From Oleiagrimonas citrea (GTDB lineage: Bacteria > Pseudomonadota > Gammaproteobacteria > Xanthomonadales > Rhodanobacteraceae): DNA of 64,000 nucleotides. Made by a program: the position numbers and the translations under genes. Of this stretch, positions 38,386-47,601 are shown piece after piece (position 1 is the stretch's first letter; each line of letters starts with the position of its first letter). Under the pieces are notes generated by a model. It was not told the DNA's origin. It searched no databases and saw only the letters and a program-made list of their open reading frames with translations. The stretch is taken from assembly GCF_012395255.1 (NCBI RefSeq), contig NZ_JAAZQD010000002.1, positions 186,001 to 250,000 of the forward strand. Reading direction: 5' to 3'.

Positions 38386-39390
38386 TCAGCCTTCCCACTG
38401 ACCCAGTGCGGCCAGACCGTTCTCGCGGGCGCGCTGCGCCACGGTCTTCTGCGCCGAGGCATAGTTGCCGCGCATGTCTTCGCCCCACAGCTTCAACGCC
38501 GCCTGCTGCATGGCGCGGCCGTAGGAGAACGACAGCGGCCACGGATGCGGACCAATCTGATTCATGGCATTCAGATGCGCCGTGGCGTCCTCGTCGGACT
38601 GACCGCCGGACAGGAACACGATGCCCGGCAACGTAGCCGGCACGGTGGACTTCAGGCAGCGCACGGTGGCCTCGGCCACTTCCTCGCGACTGGCCTGCTG
38701 CTCGCAGTTCTTGCCAGAGATCACCATGCTGGCCTTGAGGATCGTGCCCTCCAGCATGACGTTGTGCTCGTACAGCGCACCGAACAGGCTGCGCAGCGTG
38801 GCCTCGGTGACTTCATAGCACAGGTCGATGTCGTGGTTGCCGTCCATCAGTACTTCCGGCTCGACCATCGGCACGATGCCGGCTTCCTGGCACAGCGCGG
38901 CATAGCGCGCCAGAGCGTGGCAGTTAGCTTCGATGCAGGTCGAGCTGGGGCTGTCCTCGTCGATGCCGATCACAGCGCGCCACTTGGCGAACTGCGCACC
39001 CAACTTGGCGTACTCGGCCAGGCGATCGCGCAGGCCGTCCAGACCTTCGGTCACCAGCTCGCCTGGGAACCCGGCCAGCGGCTTCGCGCCCATGTCGACC
39101 TTGATGCCCGGGATGATGCCGGCTTCGCGCATGACCCGCGTGAACGGCACGCCGTCCTTGGTGGACTGGCGCAAGGTTTCGTCATACAGAATCGCGCCGG
39201 AGATGTGATCGCCCAGATCCGGCGTGGTCAGCAGCATCTCGCGGTAGGCGCGGCGATGCTCCTCGGTGTTCTCCACGTTCACCGACTCCAGGCGCTTGCG
39301 GATGGTGTTGGTGGATTCGTCGATGGCGATGATGCCCTTGCCGGGCGCGACCATCGCCTGCGCGATGCTTTCCAGATCTTCGATGCTCAT
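38386..39390 (-). CDS. Class I fructose-bisphosphate aldolase, animal-type
   Basis: This 334-aa Schiff-base aldolase of glycolysis has ARG/LYS landmarks matching the eukaryote-like class I family rather than the zinc-dependent class II. GKGIIAIDESTNTIRKRL is near the N-terminus, and LEGTILKASMVISGK carries the Schiff-base lysine. FLSGGQSDEDAT is the phosphate loop. Xanthomonads are known to carry such an enzyme. It converges with the barrel genes and is followed by a TonB-like gene and pyk on the same strand. Confidence 0.93.
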   Translation of the reverse strand: MSIEDLESIAQAMVAPGKGIIAIDESTNTIRKRLESVNVENTEEHRRAYREMLLTTPDLGDHISGAILYDETLRQSTKDGVPFTRVMREAGIIPGIKVDMGAKPLAGFPGELVTEGLDGLRDRLAEYAKLGAQFAKWRAVIGIDEDSPSSTCIEANCHALARYAALCQEAGIVPMVEPEVLMDGNHDIDLCYEVTEATLRSLFGALYEHNVMLEGTILKASMVISGKNCEQQASREEVAEATVRCLKSTVPATLPGIVFLSGGQSDEDATAHLNAMNQIGPHPWPLSFSYGRAMQQAALKLWGEDMRGNYASAQKTVAQRARENGLAALGQWEG

Positions 39391-39538
39391 GACGACTCCG
39401 TCGGTGTGACTGCGGTCAGACCGCTTGGCAACGTGGACACCACCCCTGGGATGGGGTGGGAAAGGCGCGGATTATAGGCCAGAACGGCGCCATTCTCGAC
39501 CTTCCTGACGACCGACTTCACCGCCGCCGCCGACCCAC

Positions 39539-39976
39539 TCAGCCGTTGTCGTAACCGGGCAGCTTGCACCGCGCGAGCAGGGCCTCGCGCGCAGCGGCGT
39601 CGCGCGGCATGTTGAAACGTACGATGTAATAGGTCGACACCGGCACATCGGCGGTGTTGTCGCTGCTGGCGGCGTAGCGGAAATTGCGCACCAGGCTGAC
39701 GGCGATGGCGCCGAAGTCGCTGTCGGCGGGCACGACCTTGCGCGCTTTCACGTCCCGCGGTACACCGTCGCTGCCGATCAGGTAGCTGACCGACGCACAG
39801 CCCGGCTGGTCGAGCTTTCGTCCGACATTGGGTATCTGGCCGTCGACCTGACTCTTGGTCATGTTCCAATAGCCGGGCAGCCGGTCCGGCGCGACCGTGC
39901 GCGTCTGGGCAAAGGCGGGCGCGGCGACCAGAATGGCGCCGATCAGCGAGAGCAGAACAGAAGATGTGCGATGCAT
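39539..39976 (-). CDS. Exported protein with TonB C-terminal-like domain
   Basis: This is a 145-aa periplasmic protein. The signal peptide ends PAFAQ (about 23). The mature part (CASVSYLIGSDGVPRDVKARKVVPADSDFG followed by VSLVRNFRYA) resembles the TonB C-terminal fold seen in stand-alone energy-transducer-like proteins. There is no membrane anchor beyond the signal peptide and no Pro-rich linker, so it is not a full TonB. The function is not assigned. Confidence 0.7.
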   Translation of the reverse strand: MHRTSSVLLSLIGAILVAAPAFAQTRTVAPDRLPGYWNMTKSQVDGQIPNVGRKLDQPGCASVSYLIGSDGVPRDVKARKVVPADSDFGAIAVSLVRNFRYAASSDNTADVPVSTYYIVRFNMPRDAAAREALLARCKLPGYDNG

Positions 39977-40055
39977 GGCATGCCTCCGGCAGATGGATCT
40001 CCGGCTTCAGTCTAGCGCGCGCGGAGCGCGGCGACGGCAGCCGGGATATGGGTCT

Positions 40056-41522
40056 TCACAGGTCCTTCAGACTCTCGGCGATGCCCTGGGCCCCGACGTG
40101 AAGCAGTTTCAGCGTATTGGTGCCGCCGCCGTGACCGGTGTGATCGCCGTGCGTGAGGATGACGCGATCCCCCTGCTGCAGCTTGCCGAGTTCGAACAGG
40201 CTCTGCACCGCGGCGCGCGCCGAGTGCGCGGGGTCCATGCGGCCATGGTCGAACGCGATCGGCTTGACGTCGCGCAGCACCAGCATGCGGCGACGCGCCT
40301 CGGCACTGGGCGACAGCGCGTAGATCGGCACCGCGAAACGGTAGCGGGACAGCCACTGCGCGGTGGCGCCGGATTCGGTCAGCGCGACGATCGCGCGCAC
40401 CCCCAGCCGCGCGGCCAGGAACACCGCAGCCAGGGCGATCGCCTGATCGCTGCGATCCAGGTTGTGGGATTCCGCACGCAGATCGTCCTGCGGCTCGAAC
40501 TGACGCTCGGCTCCCAGGCAGATACGGCGCATGGCCTGCACGGCCAGATCCGGATGCGCGCCGGCCGCGGTCTCCTGCGACAGCATCACCGCATCCGTGC
40601 CGTCGATGACGGCGTTGGCCACGTCGAGCACTTCGGCGCGGGTCGGAATCGGCGCCTCGACCATCGACTGCAGCATCTGCGTCGCGGTGATGACCGCGCG
40701 GTTCAGACGCAGTGCCTCGCGGATGATCTTCTTCTGCAGACCGGGCAGTTCGGCATCGCCGATCTCCACGCCCAGGTCGCCGCGCGCCACCATCACCACG
40801 TCCGAGGCCTCGATGATCTCGCCCAGCACCGGAATCGCGTCGGCGCGTTCGATCTTGGACACCAGCGAGGCTTCGCCGCCGGCTTCACGCAGCAGGCGAC
40901 GCGCCTCGTGCATGTCCTGCGCGGTGCGCACGAAGGACACGGCAAGGAAGTCGGCGCCGATCTCGGCGGCCAGTTTGATGTCGGCCCGGTCCTTGTCCGA
41001 CAACGCGTCGACGCTGAGACCGCCGCCCTGGCGGTTCAGCCCCTTGCGATCAGACAACTTGCCCGGCACAGAGACCTCGGTGTGGATCTCGGTGCCCTCG
41101 ACATGCTTCACCTCGAGTGCGACCAGGCCGTCGTCGAGCAACAGCATGTCGCCCTCGGACACGTCGTTGGGCAGACCGAGGTAGCTGCAGCCCACACGCG
41201 TGGCATCGCCCGGCGGCGCATCGTCGCGACAATCGAGCACGAAGGCCGCGCCCTGCTCGAGCTGCACCGGACCATCGGCGAATCGCTCGATGCGGATTTT
41301 CGGTCCCTGCAGGTCGGCCAGCACGCCGACTTCGCGACCCACGGCAGCGGAGACGCTACGCACTGCGGCGGCGCGCTTGCGATGATCGTCGTGCGTGCCG
41401 TGCGAGAGGTTCAAGCGAACGACGTCCACGCCGACCTCGAGAATGGCCTCGAGCATGCCGGGCGCGTCCGTGGCGGGACCGAGGGTGGCGACGATCTTGG
41501 TGCGGCGAATCTGTTGGGTCAT
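40056..41522 (-). CDS. pyk: Pyruvate kinase
   Basis: This is the last glycolytic enzyme, 488 aa. RRTKIVATLGPATD starts domain A, VVRLNLSHG carries substrate-binding Arg and Asn, and VMVARGDLGVEIG and ITATQMLQSMVEAPIPTRAE are the catalytic signature regions. The C-terminal domain is complete. No partner overlaps it; the S1/P1 nuclease gene ends 65 bases upstream. Confidence 0.95.
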   Translation of the reverse strand: MTQQIRRTKIVATLGPATDAPGMLEAILEVGVDVVRLNLSHGTHDDHRKRAAAVRSVSAAVGREVGVLADLQGPKIRIERFADGPVQLEQGAAFVLDCRDDAPPGDATRVGCSYLGLPNDVSEGDMLLLDDGLVALEVKHVEGTEIHTEVSVPGKLSDRKGLNRQGGGLSVDALSDKDRADIKLAAEIGADFLAVSFVRTAQDMHEARRLLREAGGEASLVSKIERADAIPVLGEIIEASDVVMVARGDLGVEIGDAELPGLQKKIIREALRLNRAVITATQMLQSMVEAPIPTRAEVLDVANAVIDGTDAVMLSQETAAGAHPDLAVQAMRRICLGAERQFEPQDDLRAESHNLDRSDQAIALAAVFLAARLGVRAIVALTESGATAQWLSRYRFAVPIYALSPSAEARRRMLVLRDVKPIAFDHGRMDPAHSARAAVQSLFELGKLQQGDRVILTHGDHTGHGGGTNTLKLLHVGAQGIAESLKDL

Positions 41523-41587
41523 GAAACTGTCCTGCGGAACGGCCGATCGGGTGTCGGCCTTGCTACGTCGAAATTCGGAAAATGCGC

Positions 41588-42448
41588 TCAGCGCAGCGCG
41601 GCATTGAGCACGGCGCCCAGACGCACACCGGCGGCCTCCAGCTGCGTACGCACCACCGGCCAGGCCTTGGCCTGGTAGCCCTTCGCCCAGTCGCCGACGC
41701 GACGCGCGGGCAGGTCGGCGTAGGCGACATCGCGTGCCAGCGTATGCGCATGGTCGGACCAGCGCACGGCTTCCGCATCGATATTCTTGCAGGCATGCGC
41801 CGGCGTCCAGCGCGCGCGCTGCGCGGCGCCGATGTCGTGATCCATGCCCAGGGCGAGCTTGCGCGTGGCGGCGTGATCGAAACTGTAGTCCGGCTTCATG
41901 CGCAGCCCTGTGGCCTGCTCCAGGATGCCGGTGTCCCAGATCCGGTGCAGGTTGGTCTGTTCACCGAAGTAGACCAATTTGACAGTGTTGCCGCCCTTGT
42001 CGTCGTGATCGTTGTTGTGCAGCGGCTGGTGAATATCGCCGACCAGATGCACGACCCACTTCAGCGCCTCCAGGCGCACCTTCGGCGAAGCCTTGCGGTC
42101 TGCCAGCACACGCACGAAGTGCGGCAGCTTGGCGACGACACAGTTGCCATGCGGGCAGTCGCGACGGCGGCTGTAGTCCGGCGCGCGCAACGGAATGTCG
42201 ACGTAATGCCACGGTCCGGTCTCGGGATGATCGCGGCGGATCTCGTCCGGCCAGGAAGAAACCTGGTCGAGGCGCGTCTTGCCTTCCAGCGCCAGCAATT
42301 GGTGGACCTCGGCGGCAGCCGCGGGCGTCAGGTGACGCTGCGCGATGTCGGCGACGATGGCATGCCCCTCGGGGCCCCAGCCAAAGGCGGCCGGAGCGGC
42401 CAGCAGCAGGCCCGCGACCACGGCGAGCGAACGAAGACGTCTGAACAT
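41588..42448 (-). CDS. S1/P1 nuclease family protein
   Basis: This 286-aa exported zinc nuclease has a signal peptide ending AAFG. The mature N-terminus WGPEGHAIVADIAQ gives the Trp1 zinc ligand characteristic of S1/P1. WHYVDIPL, HLVGDIHQPLH and GGNTVKL carry further zinc ligands. It is expected to degrade single-stranded nucleic acid in the periplasm or outside the cell. It lies downstream of the OsmC-like gene on the same strand, with a 71-base gap. Confidence 0.9.
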   Translation of the reverse strand: MFRRLRSLAVVAGLLLAAPAAFGWGPEGHAIVADIAQRHLTPAAAAEVHQLLALEGKTRLDQVSSWPDEIRRDHPETGPWHYVDIPLRAPDYSRRRDCPHGNCVVAKLPHFVRVLADRKASPKVRLEALKWVVHLVGDIHQPLHNNDHDDKGGNTVKLVYFGEQTNLHRIWDTGILEQATGLRMKPDYSFDHAATRKLALGMDHDIGAAQRARWTPAHACKNIDAEAVRWSDHAHTLARDVAYADLPARRVGDWAKGYQAKAWPVVRTQLEAAGVRLGAVLNAALR

Positions 42449-42519
42449 GATGGACGGGATCGGGTGGGAGACAAGTGGCCGATTATTGCACAGCCCCGTG
42501 ACGCCGCCGTGATGCGCGT

Positions 42520-42972
42520 TCAGTGCACCACGGCGCCCTGCGCGTCCGTGACGCGCACGTCCACCTCAACCCCTTCGCGCACGCTCTGGGTGACGATGCA
42601 GAAGTCCTCGAACTGCTCGAGGATGCGCGGCAGATGCTCGAGCGATTCGGCCGCGTCGGACAGCTGCAGGTCCACCGCCACGCGTGCCACCCGCCAGCGC
42701 CCCTTGTCGTTGCGGTCCATGGTCGCCTTCGCCTCGGCGCGCAACGGCCCCGGATCGTTCTTGAACTTGCGCAGGGCGAACAGCAGGCTCGCGGCCAGAC
42801 AGTTCGCCACCGCCGTGACCAGCAGGCGCGACGGATTCGGCCCGGCGTCGCCGCCCAGCGGCGCGGACTCGTCAGTGAGGAGATCGGGCACCGACGTGTC
42901 GTCGAAACGCACGCGGAACTCGTAGTTGTCGACCTGCTCCAGCGACAGGGCGAACGTCTGCGTATCACTCAT
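42520..42972 (-). CDS. OsmC family protein
   Basis: This is a 150-aa protein of the OsmC/Ohr fold. PNPSRLLVTAVANCLAASLL (46-65) has the first catalytic Cys, at 58, and FCIVTQSVREGVEVDVRV (124-141) the second, at 125. Members reduce peroxides and some act on persulfides. It begins two bases after the stop of the RND pump gene, as the last gene of the sulfide/efflux operon. Frames further upstream on this strand are shadows of the pump gene. Confidence 0.85.
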   Translation of the reverse strand: MSDTQTFALSLEQVDNYEFRVRFDDTSVPDLLTDESAPLGGDAGPNPSRLLVTAVANCLAASLLFALRKFKNDPGPLRAEAKATMDRNDKGRWRVARVAVDLQLSDAAESLEHLPRILEQFEDFCIVTQSVREGVEVDVRVTDAQGAVVH

Positions 42973-42974
42973 GC

Positions 42975-45900
42975 TCAGTCCTCCTCGACCACAGTGCCCG
43001 GCAAGCGCGGATGCTCGCCCTGGCGATGCAGCCAAGCGTAGTACAACAGCGGAATGACCAGCAGGGTCAGCACCGTCGACACCAGGATGCCGAAGATCAG
43101 CGAGACCGCGAGGCCCTGGAAGATCGGATCGTCCAGGATGAAGAACCCACCCAGCATTGCTGCCACGCCGGTCAGCACGATCGGCTTGGCGCGCACCGCA
43201 GCGGCGTCGATCACCGCCTCGCTGAGCGGCCGTCCTGCACTGACCGCGTGGTTGATGAAGTCGATCAGCAGGATCGAGTTGCGCACGATGATGCCGGCCA
43301 GCGCGATCATGCCGATCATCGAAGTGGCGGTGAACTGCGCCCCCAGCAGCGCATGGCCAGGCATCACGCCGATCACCGTCAGCGGAATCGGCGCCATGAT
43401 GATGAGCGGCACCACGTAGCTGCGGAACTGACCGACCACCAGCAGGTAAATCAGGATCAGACCCACCGAATAGGCGATGCCCATGTCGCGGAAGGTCTCG
43501 TAGGTGATCTGCCACTCGCCGTCCCACTTCACCGCGTAGTGCGTGGTGCTGGGCGGCTGATCGATGAAGTACTGCGACAGTTTGTGGCCATCGATCTTGC
43601 TGTCGTCGAGCTTGCCGACCAGCGAGAACATGCCGTACAGCGGACTGTCGGTAGCACCGGCGTCGTCACCGGTGACGTAGGCGTAGGGCAGCAGATCCTT
43701 GTGGTAGATCGCCTTCTCCCAGTTCGCCTTGCGCACCGAAACCACTTCCGACAGCGGCACCAGCTTGCCGCTGCGCGCACGCACGCGTAACGCGAGCAGA
43801 TGGCTGAGCGACGCCTGATCCGCGGCGGACAGGCGCAAGCGCACCGGCACGGCGTAGCGGGCGTGCCCATCCATCACATACGTGGCGTCCTCGCCGGACA
43901 ATGCCGTGCGCAGGGTCTGCGCAATGGCGGCCTGGCTCAGACCCAGTCGCGCGGCGCGGGCGCGATCGACCACCACGATCTCGCGCGGCGAATCGGCCTC
44001 GACGCTGGTGTCGACGTCGACGATGTCCGGGTTGGCCTTGAAGTCCTTCTCCAGCCCCCGCGCCACCTTGCGCACGGACGTGTAGTCGGGGCCGTAGACC
44101 TCGGCCACGATGGGCGCCACCACCGGCGGTCCCGGCGGCACCTCCACCACCTTCAGCGAAGCGCCGAACCGCTTGGCGATCTTCTGTAGCGCGGGACGCA
44201 CGGCCAACGCGATCTCGTGGCTCTGGCGGTCACGCTCGTGCTTGTTGACCAACTCGACCTGCAGATCGCCGACGATCGGGCCGCGCCGCAAGTAATACTG
44301 GCGCACCAGTCCGTTGAAGGTGATCGGCGACGCCGTGCCCGCATAGCCCTGGTAGGCCTTCACCTCCGGCACCTTGGCGATGACCCGCGACAGATCGCCG
44401 AGCAGCGCGTTGGTGGTCTCCAGCGTGGTGCCCTCGGGCATGTCGACCACGATCTGGAATTCGGACTTGTTGTCGAACGGCAGCATCTTCAGGATCACCG
44501 CCTTGACCACGACCAGTCCAGCCGCACCGAGCACCAGCGCCCCCATGACCGCGAACAGGACCCGGCGGCGGCGTGCCGCGCGCTCGCCGGAGACAAACGG
44601 GTGCATCAGGCGATGGAACAGCCGGTGCAGACGACTGCCCTTGGGCGCAGCGACATGGTGATCGCCGTCACTGCCGCCTTCGGACGATTCGTGCTTGTGA
44701 TGGCGCAGCAGCTTCAGCGCCAGCCACGGCGTGACGATCAGCGCCACCGCCAGCGACAGCAGCATGCCGGCCGAGGCGTTGATCGGGATCGGCCGCATGT
44801 ACGGCCCCATCAGGCCGGACACGAAGGCCATCGGCAACAGCGCCGCGATCACGGTGAAGGTGGCCAGGATGGTCGGCCCGCCGACCTCGGACACCGCCTC
44901 CGGAATCGCCTGACGCAGACTTCGTCCGCCCAGCGCCATGTGCCGATGGATGTTCTCCACCACGACGATGGCGTCGTCGACCAGGATGCCAATGGAGAAG
45001 ATCAGCGCGAACAGCGACACACGGTTGATGGTGAAGCCCATCCCCCATGACGCGAACAGGGTCAGCATCAGCGTGATGATGACGGCGCTGCCGACCACGA
45101 TGGCCTCGCGCCAGCCGAGCGTCATCAGCACCAGCAGCACCACCGAAAGCGTGGCGAAGATCAGTTTGTGGATGAGCTTGTCGGCCTTGTCCGTGGCAGT
45201 GCGGCCATAGTCACGTGTGACCGTGACGTGCATGTTGTCGGGAATCACCACCCCGCGCAGTGCCTTCAGTCGCGCGCGGATGGCTGTGGTGATGTCGGCC
45301 GCATTGGTACCGGCTTTCTTGGCCACGGCGATGGTGACCGCCGGGGCGCTGCCGGTGGCCGGCCCGGCCCGCCCCTTCGGCGCGCCGTACCAGACATAGC
45401 TGGAAGGCAGGTCCGCGCCACGATGGATGCTGGCGACATCGGACAGGAACACCGGCTGCCCGTGATGCAGGCCGATGACCAGATGGCGAATCTGATGGGC
45501 ATCAGCCAGGAAAGTGCCGGCGGTGACCGGAATGTCGCGATCGTGGCTGACCCGGTCGCCGGCCTGGGTGACCAGATTGGCCGCCTTCAGCGCCGAGGAC
45601 AGATCGTTGACCGACAAGCCGTACGAAGCCAATCGCGCGGGATCGAGCTGCACCACCACCGCACGGTCGGGCGCGCCGATGGTGTAGACGTCACGCGTGC
45701 CCTTGATGCGCTTGAGCACGGTCTCCAGCGAATGCGCGACCTCGGCCAACTGGGTCGGACTCTGGTGCGGATCGTCACTCCACAGCGTCAGCCCCATCAC
45801 CGGCACGTCGTCGATGCCCATGGGCCGGATCAGCGGCTGCCCGACGCCCAGCCCTTTCGGCACAAAATCACGGTTCTGGAAAACCTGGTTGTACAGCCGA

Positions 45901-46238
45901 ACGATGGCGGTCTGGCGCGGCACGCCGACCTTGAACTCGACCGTGATCATGGCCATGCCGGGACGGCTGACCGAATACACGTGCTTGATGCCCTGCAGTT
46001 CGGAGAGCTTCTTCTCCAGCGGGTAGGTCACCAGATTCTCGACGTCATGCACGTCGGCGCCGGGAAACGGCACCATCACGTTGGCCATGGTGACGTCGAT
46101 CTGCGGCTCTTCCTCGCGCGGCGTGATGATTGCCGCAGTCAGGCCCAGCAACAGCGCCGCCAGCGCCAGGATCGGCGTCAACGGCGAGTTCTGGAAGGCG
46201 CGCGCGATGCGTCCGGAGAAGCCCAGTCCGCCCTTCAT
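42975..46238 (-). CDS. RND-family efflux permease
   Basis: This is a 1087-aa inner-membrane proton antiporter of the AcrB/HAE type. The 12-helix duplicated layout is visible, with two large periplasmic regions. GILVDDAIVVVENIHRHM carries the paired Asp of the proton relay, and the C-terminal half repeats the pattern (GMIALAGIIVRNSILLIDFI). The first residues (ARAFQNSPLTPILALAALLLG) are typical of the group often found beside sulfur-oxidation or metal genes. It overlaps the adaptor gene by four bases. No outer-membrane factor gene is in the operon. The substrate is unknown. Confidence 0.92.
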   Translation of the reverse strand: MKGGLGFSGRIARAFQNSPLTPILALAALLLGLTAAIITPREEEPQIDVTMANVMVPFPGADVHDVENLVTYPLEKKLSELQGIKHVYSVSRPGMAMITVEFKVGVPRQTAIVRLYNQVFQNRDFVPKGLGVGQPLIRPMGIDDVPVMGLTLWSDDPHQSPTQLAEVAHSLETVLKRIKGTRDVYTIGAPDRAVVVQLDPARLASYGLSVNDLSSALKAANLVTQAGDRVSHDRDIPVTAGTFLADAHQIRHLVIGLHHGQPVFLSDVASIHRGADLPSSYVWYGAPKGRAGPATGSAPAVTIAVAKKAGTNAADITTAIRARLKALRGVVIPDNMHVTVTRDYGRTATDKADKLIHKLIFATLSVVLLVLMTLGWREAIVVGSAVIITLMLTLFASWGMGFTINRVSLFALIFSIGILVDDAIVVVENIHRHMALGGRSLRQAIPEAVSEVGGPTILATFTVIAALLPMAFVSGLMGPYMRPIPINASAGMLLSLAVALIVTPWLALKLLRHHKHESSEGGSDGDHHVAAPKGSRLHRLFHRLMHPFVSGERAARRRRVLFAVMGALVLGAAGLVVVKAVILKMLPFDNKSEFQIVVDMPEGTTLETTNALLGDLSRVIAKVPEVKAYQGYAGTASPITFNGLVRQYYLRRGPIVGDLQVELVNKHERDRQSHEIALAVRPALQKIAKRFGASLKVVEVPPGPPVVAPIVAEVYGPDYTSVRKVARGLEKDFKANPDIVDVDTSVEADSPREIVVVDRARAARLGLSQAAIAQTLRTALSGEDATYVMDGHARYAVPVRLRLSAADQASLSHLLALRVRARSGKLVPLSEVVSVRKANWEKAIYHKDLLPYAYVTGDDAGATDSPLYGMFSLVGKLDDSKIDGHKLSQYFIDQPPSTTHYAVKWDGEWQITYETFRDMGIAYSVGLILIYLLVVGQFRSYVVPLIIMAPIPLTVIGVMPGHALLGAQFTATSMIGMIALAGIIVRNSILLIDFINHAVSAGRPLSEAVIDAAAVRAKPIVLTGVAAMLGGFFILDDPIFQGLAVSLIFGILVSTVLTLLVIPLLYYAWLHRQGEHPRLPGTVVEED

Positions 46239-47317
46239 GCCTTCGGCTCCGCGCGCTCGCTGGACAGGTACCGCGCCGCCGCCGCCGGATCGGTGGCGAC
46301 ATGCTGGTTCGGCGCCAGGCCGGACACGACCTCCACACGCGAGCCGAAGCGCTCGCCGACGCGCACCTGCATCAGGCGCACGCTATCGCCCTGCACCACA
46401 TACACCCCGGTCATCTCGCCCTGATGCCAGAGCGCTGCGACCGGTACCAGCAGACGCTGCGCGGCGCCCACCGCGAAGGCCACCTTCACGGTCATGCCCG
46501 GATACAGCGATGCATGCGAGCCGTCCAGCAGCAGACGCACGTTGAAGGTGTGCGTCTTCGGGTCGGCGTACGGAAACACGATGACCTTGCTCGCCGCCAG
46601 GCGCTTGCCGTCGCCCAGCATGATCTCGGCATGATGATGGTTGCGGATCGCGTCGACGGCGCTCTGCGGCACCTGCACCGTCACCCGCAGATCCTTCAGC
46701 GACTCCAGTCCGATCAGCGGCTGCGGCGAAGGAGGCCCCGCCTGCACGGCCTCGCCCACATGCACGTAGCGATGCGTGATGATGCCCGCGTACGGTGCGC
46801 GGATGACGGTGTAGTCGACCTGCTGACCCGCCTCGCTGTACTGCGCGCGGGCGGCGTGCAGCGCCGCCTGCGCGGCGTCGCGCTGCATCCGCGCCTGATC
46901 CAGATCCGAACGCGCGACCAGGCCCTTCGAAAAGACCTCGGCGATGCGCTTGTACTGCGCCTCGGCATTGCGGAAGTTCGCCTGCGCGGAGGCGATCTGC
47001 GCCTGCGCGGCGCGGCGCACCGACTTCTGCTCGATGTCGGTGAAACGCACCAGCACGTCGCCCTTGGCCACGGTGTCGCCGACGTCGTACGGCAGTTCCA
47101 GCACGCGCGCGTTGGTCTGCGCCGTCAGCGTGACCTCGTTGACGGCCTCGACCACGCCGTCCCAGACCTGTTCGCGATGCGCGGTCTCCGGCTTGACCAC
47201 CACGGTGGACAGCGAAGGCGCGCGCGACGAGGCCGTCTGCGGCGACGTCTTGTCGCCACAGCCGGCCAGCGCGGTCAGCAACAGCGCGGCGAGCGCCAGT
47301 CGTGTGCTGCGGATCAT
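46235..47317 (-). CDS. RND efflux periplasmic adaptor lipoprotein
   Basis: This is a membrane-fusion protein of 360 aa. From ATG 47317 the signal MIRSTRLALAALLLTALAGC ends in a lipobox, and AAGGA is eight bases upstream of it. ATGs at 47326 and 47338 are in frame but badly spaced. The lipoyl-like halves flank a coiled-coil hairpin of about residues 95-165 (AQIASAQANFRNAEAQYKR); VRFTDIEQ and the VTVQVPQSAVDAI beta-barrel follow. It is co-translated with the permease. Confidence 0.9.
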   Translation of the reverse strand: MIRSTRLALAALLLTALAGCGDKTSPQTASSRAPSLSTVVVKPETAHREQVWDGVVEAVNEVTLTAQTNARVLELPYDVGDTVAKGDVLVRFTDIEQKSVRRAAQAQIASAQANFRNAEAQYKRIAEVFSKGLVARSDLDQARMQRDAAQAALHAARAQYSEAGQQVDYTVIRAPYAGIITHRYVHVGEAVQAGPPSPQPLIGLESLKDLRVTVQVPQSAVDAIRNHHHAEIMLGDGKRLAASKVIVFPYADPKTHTFNVRLLLDGSHASLYPGMTVKVAFAVGAAQRLLVPVAALWHQGEMTGVYVVQGDSVRLMQVRVGERFGSRVEVVSGLAPNQHVATDPAAAARYLSSERAEPKA

Positions 47318-47371
47318 CGGATTCATCCTTTCAATCATGTACGCGGACCGACAGCGGCCGCCAATAACAAC

Positions 47372-47578
47372 TCAACGCGGAAACGCGCACCCGGCCCTTA
47401 CGCCCAGCTTGCGCAGAATCATCGCCAGCGGGCAGAAGCCCGTGAACGACGACTGCAACAGATTGGCGCCGACGAACAGCGTCAGCAGCAACCACCAGGG
47501 CGACACGAAGTGCGCCAGCGCCACGCTCACCAGCACCACCGTGCCGGCGAACGCCAGAACCACGCGATCGATGTTCAT
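47372..47578 (-). CDS. DUF2892 (YgaP-type) small membrane protein
   Basis: This is a 68-aa protein with two hydrophobic helices. MNIDRVVLAFAGTVVLVSVA and LLTLFVGANLLQSSFTGFCP match DUF2892, including the conserved NLLQSSFTGFCP segment. In other bacteria this domain accompanies rhodaneses and sulfide genes. GAGGAGA precedes the ATG. It lies 23 bases after the sulfide:quinone reductase gene and 54 before the adaptor gene. Confidence 0.9.
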   Translation of the reverse strand: MNIDRVVLAFAGTVVLVSVALAHFVSPWWLLLTLFVGANLLQSSFTGFCPLAMILRKLGVRAGCAFPR

Positions 47579-47601
47579 CAGTGTTCTCCTCGCAGGAATC
47601 G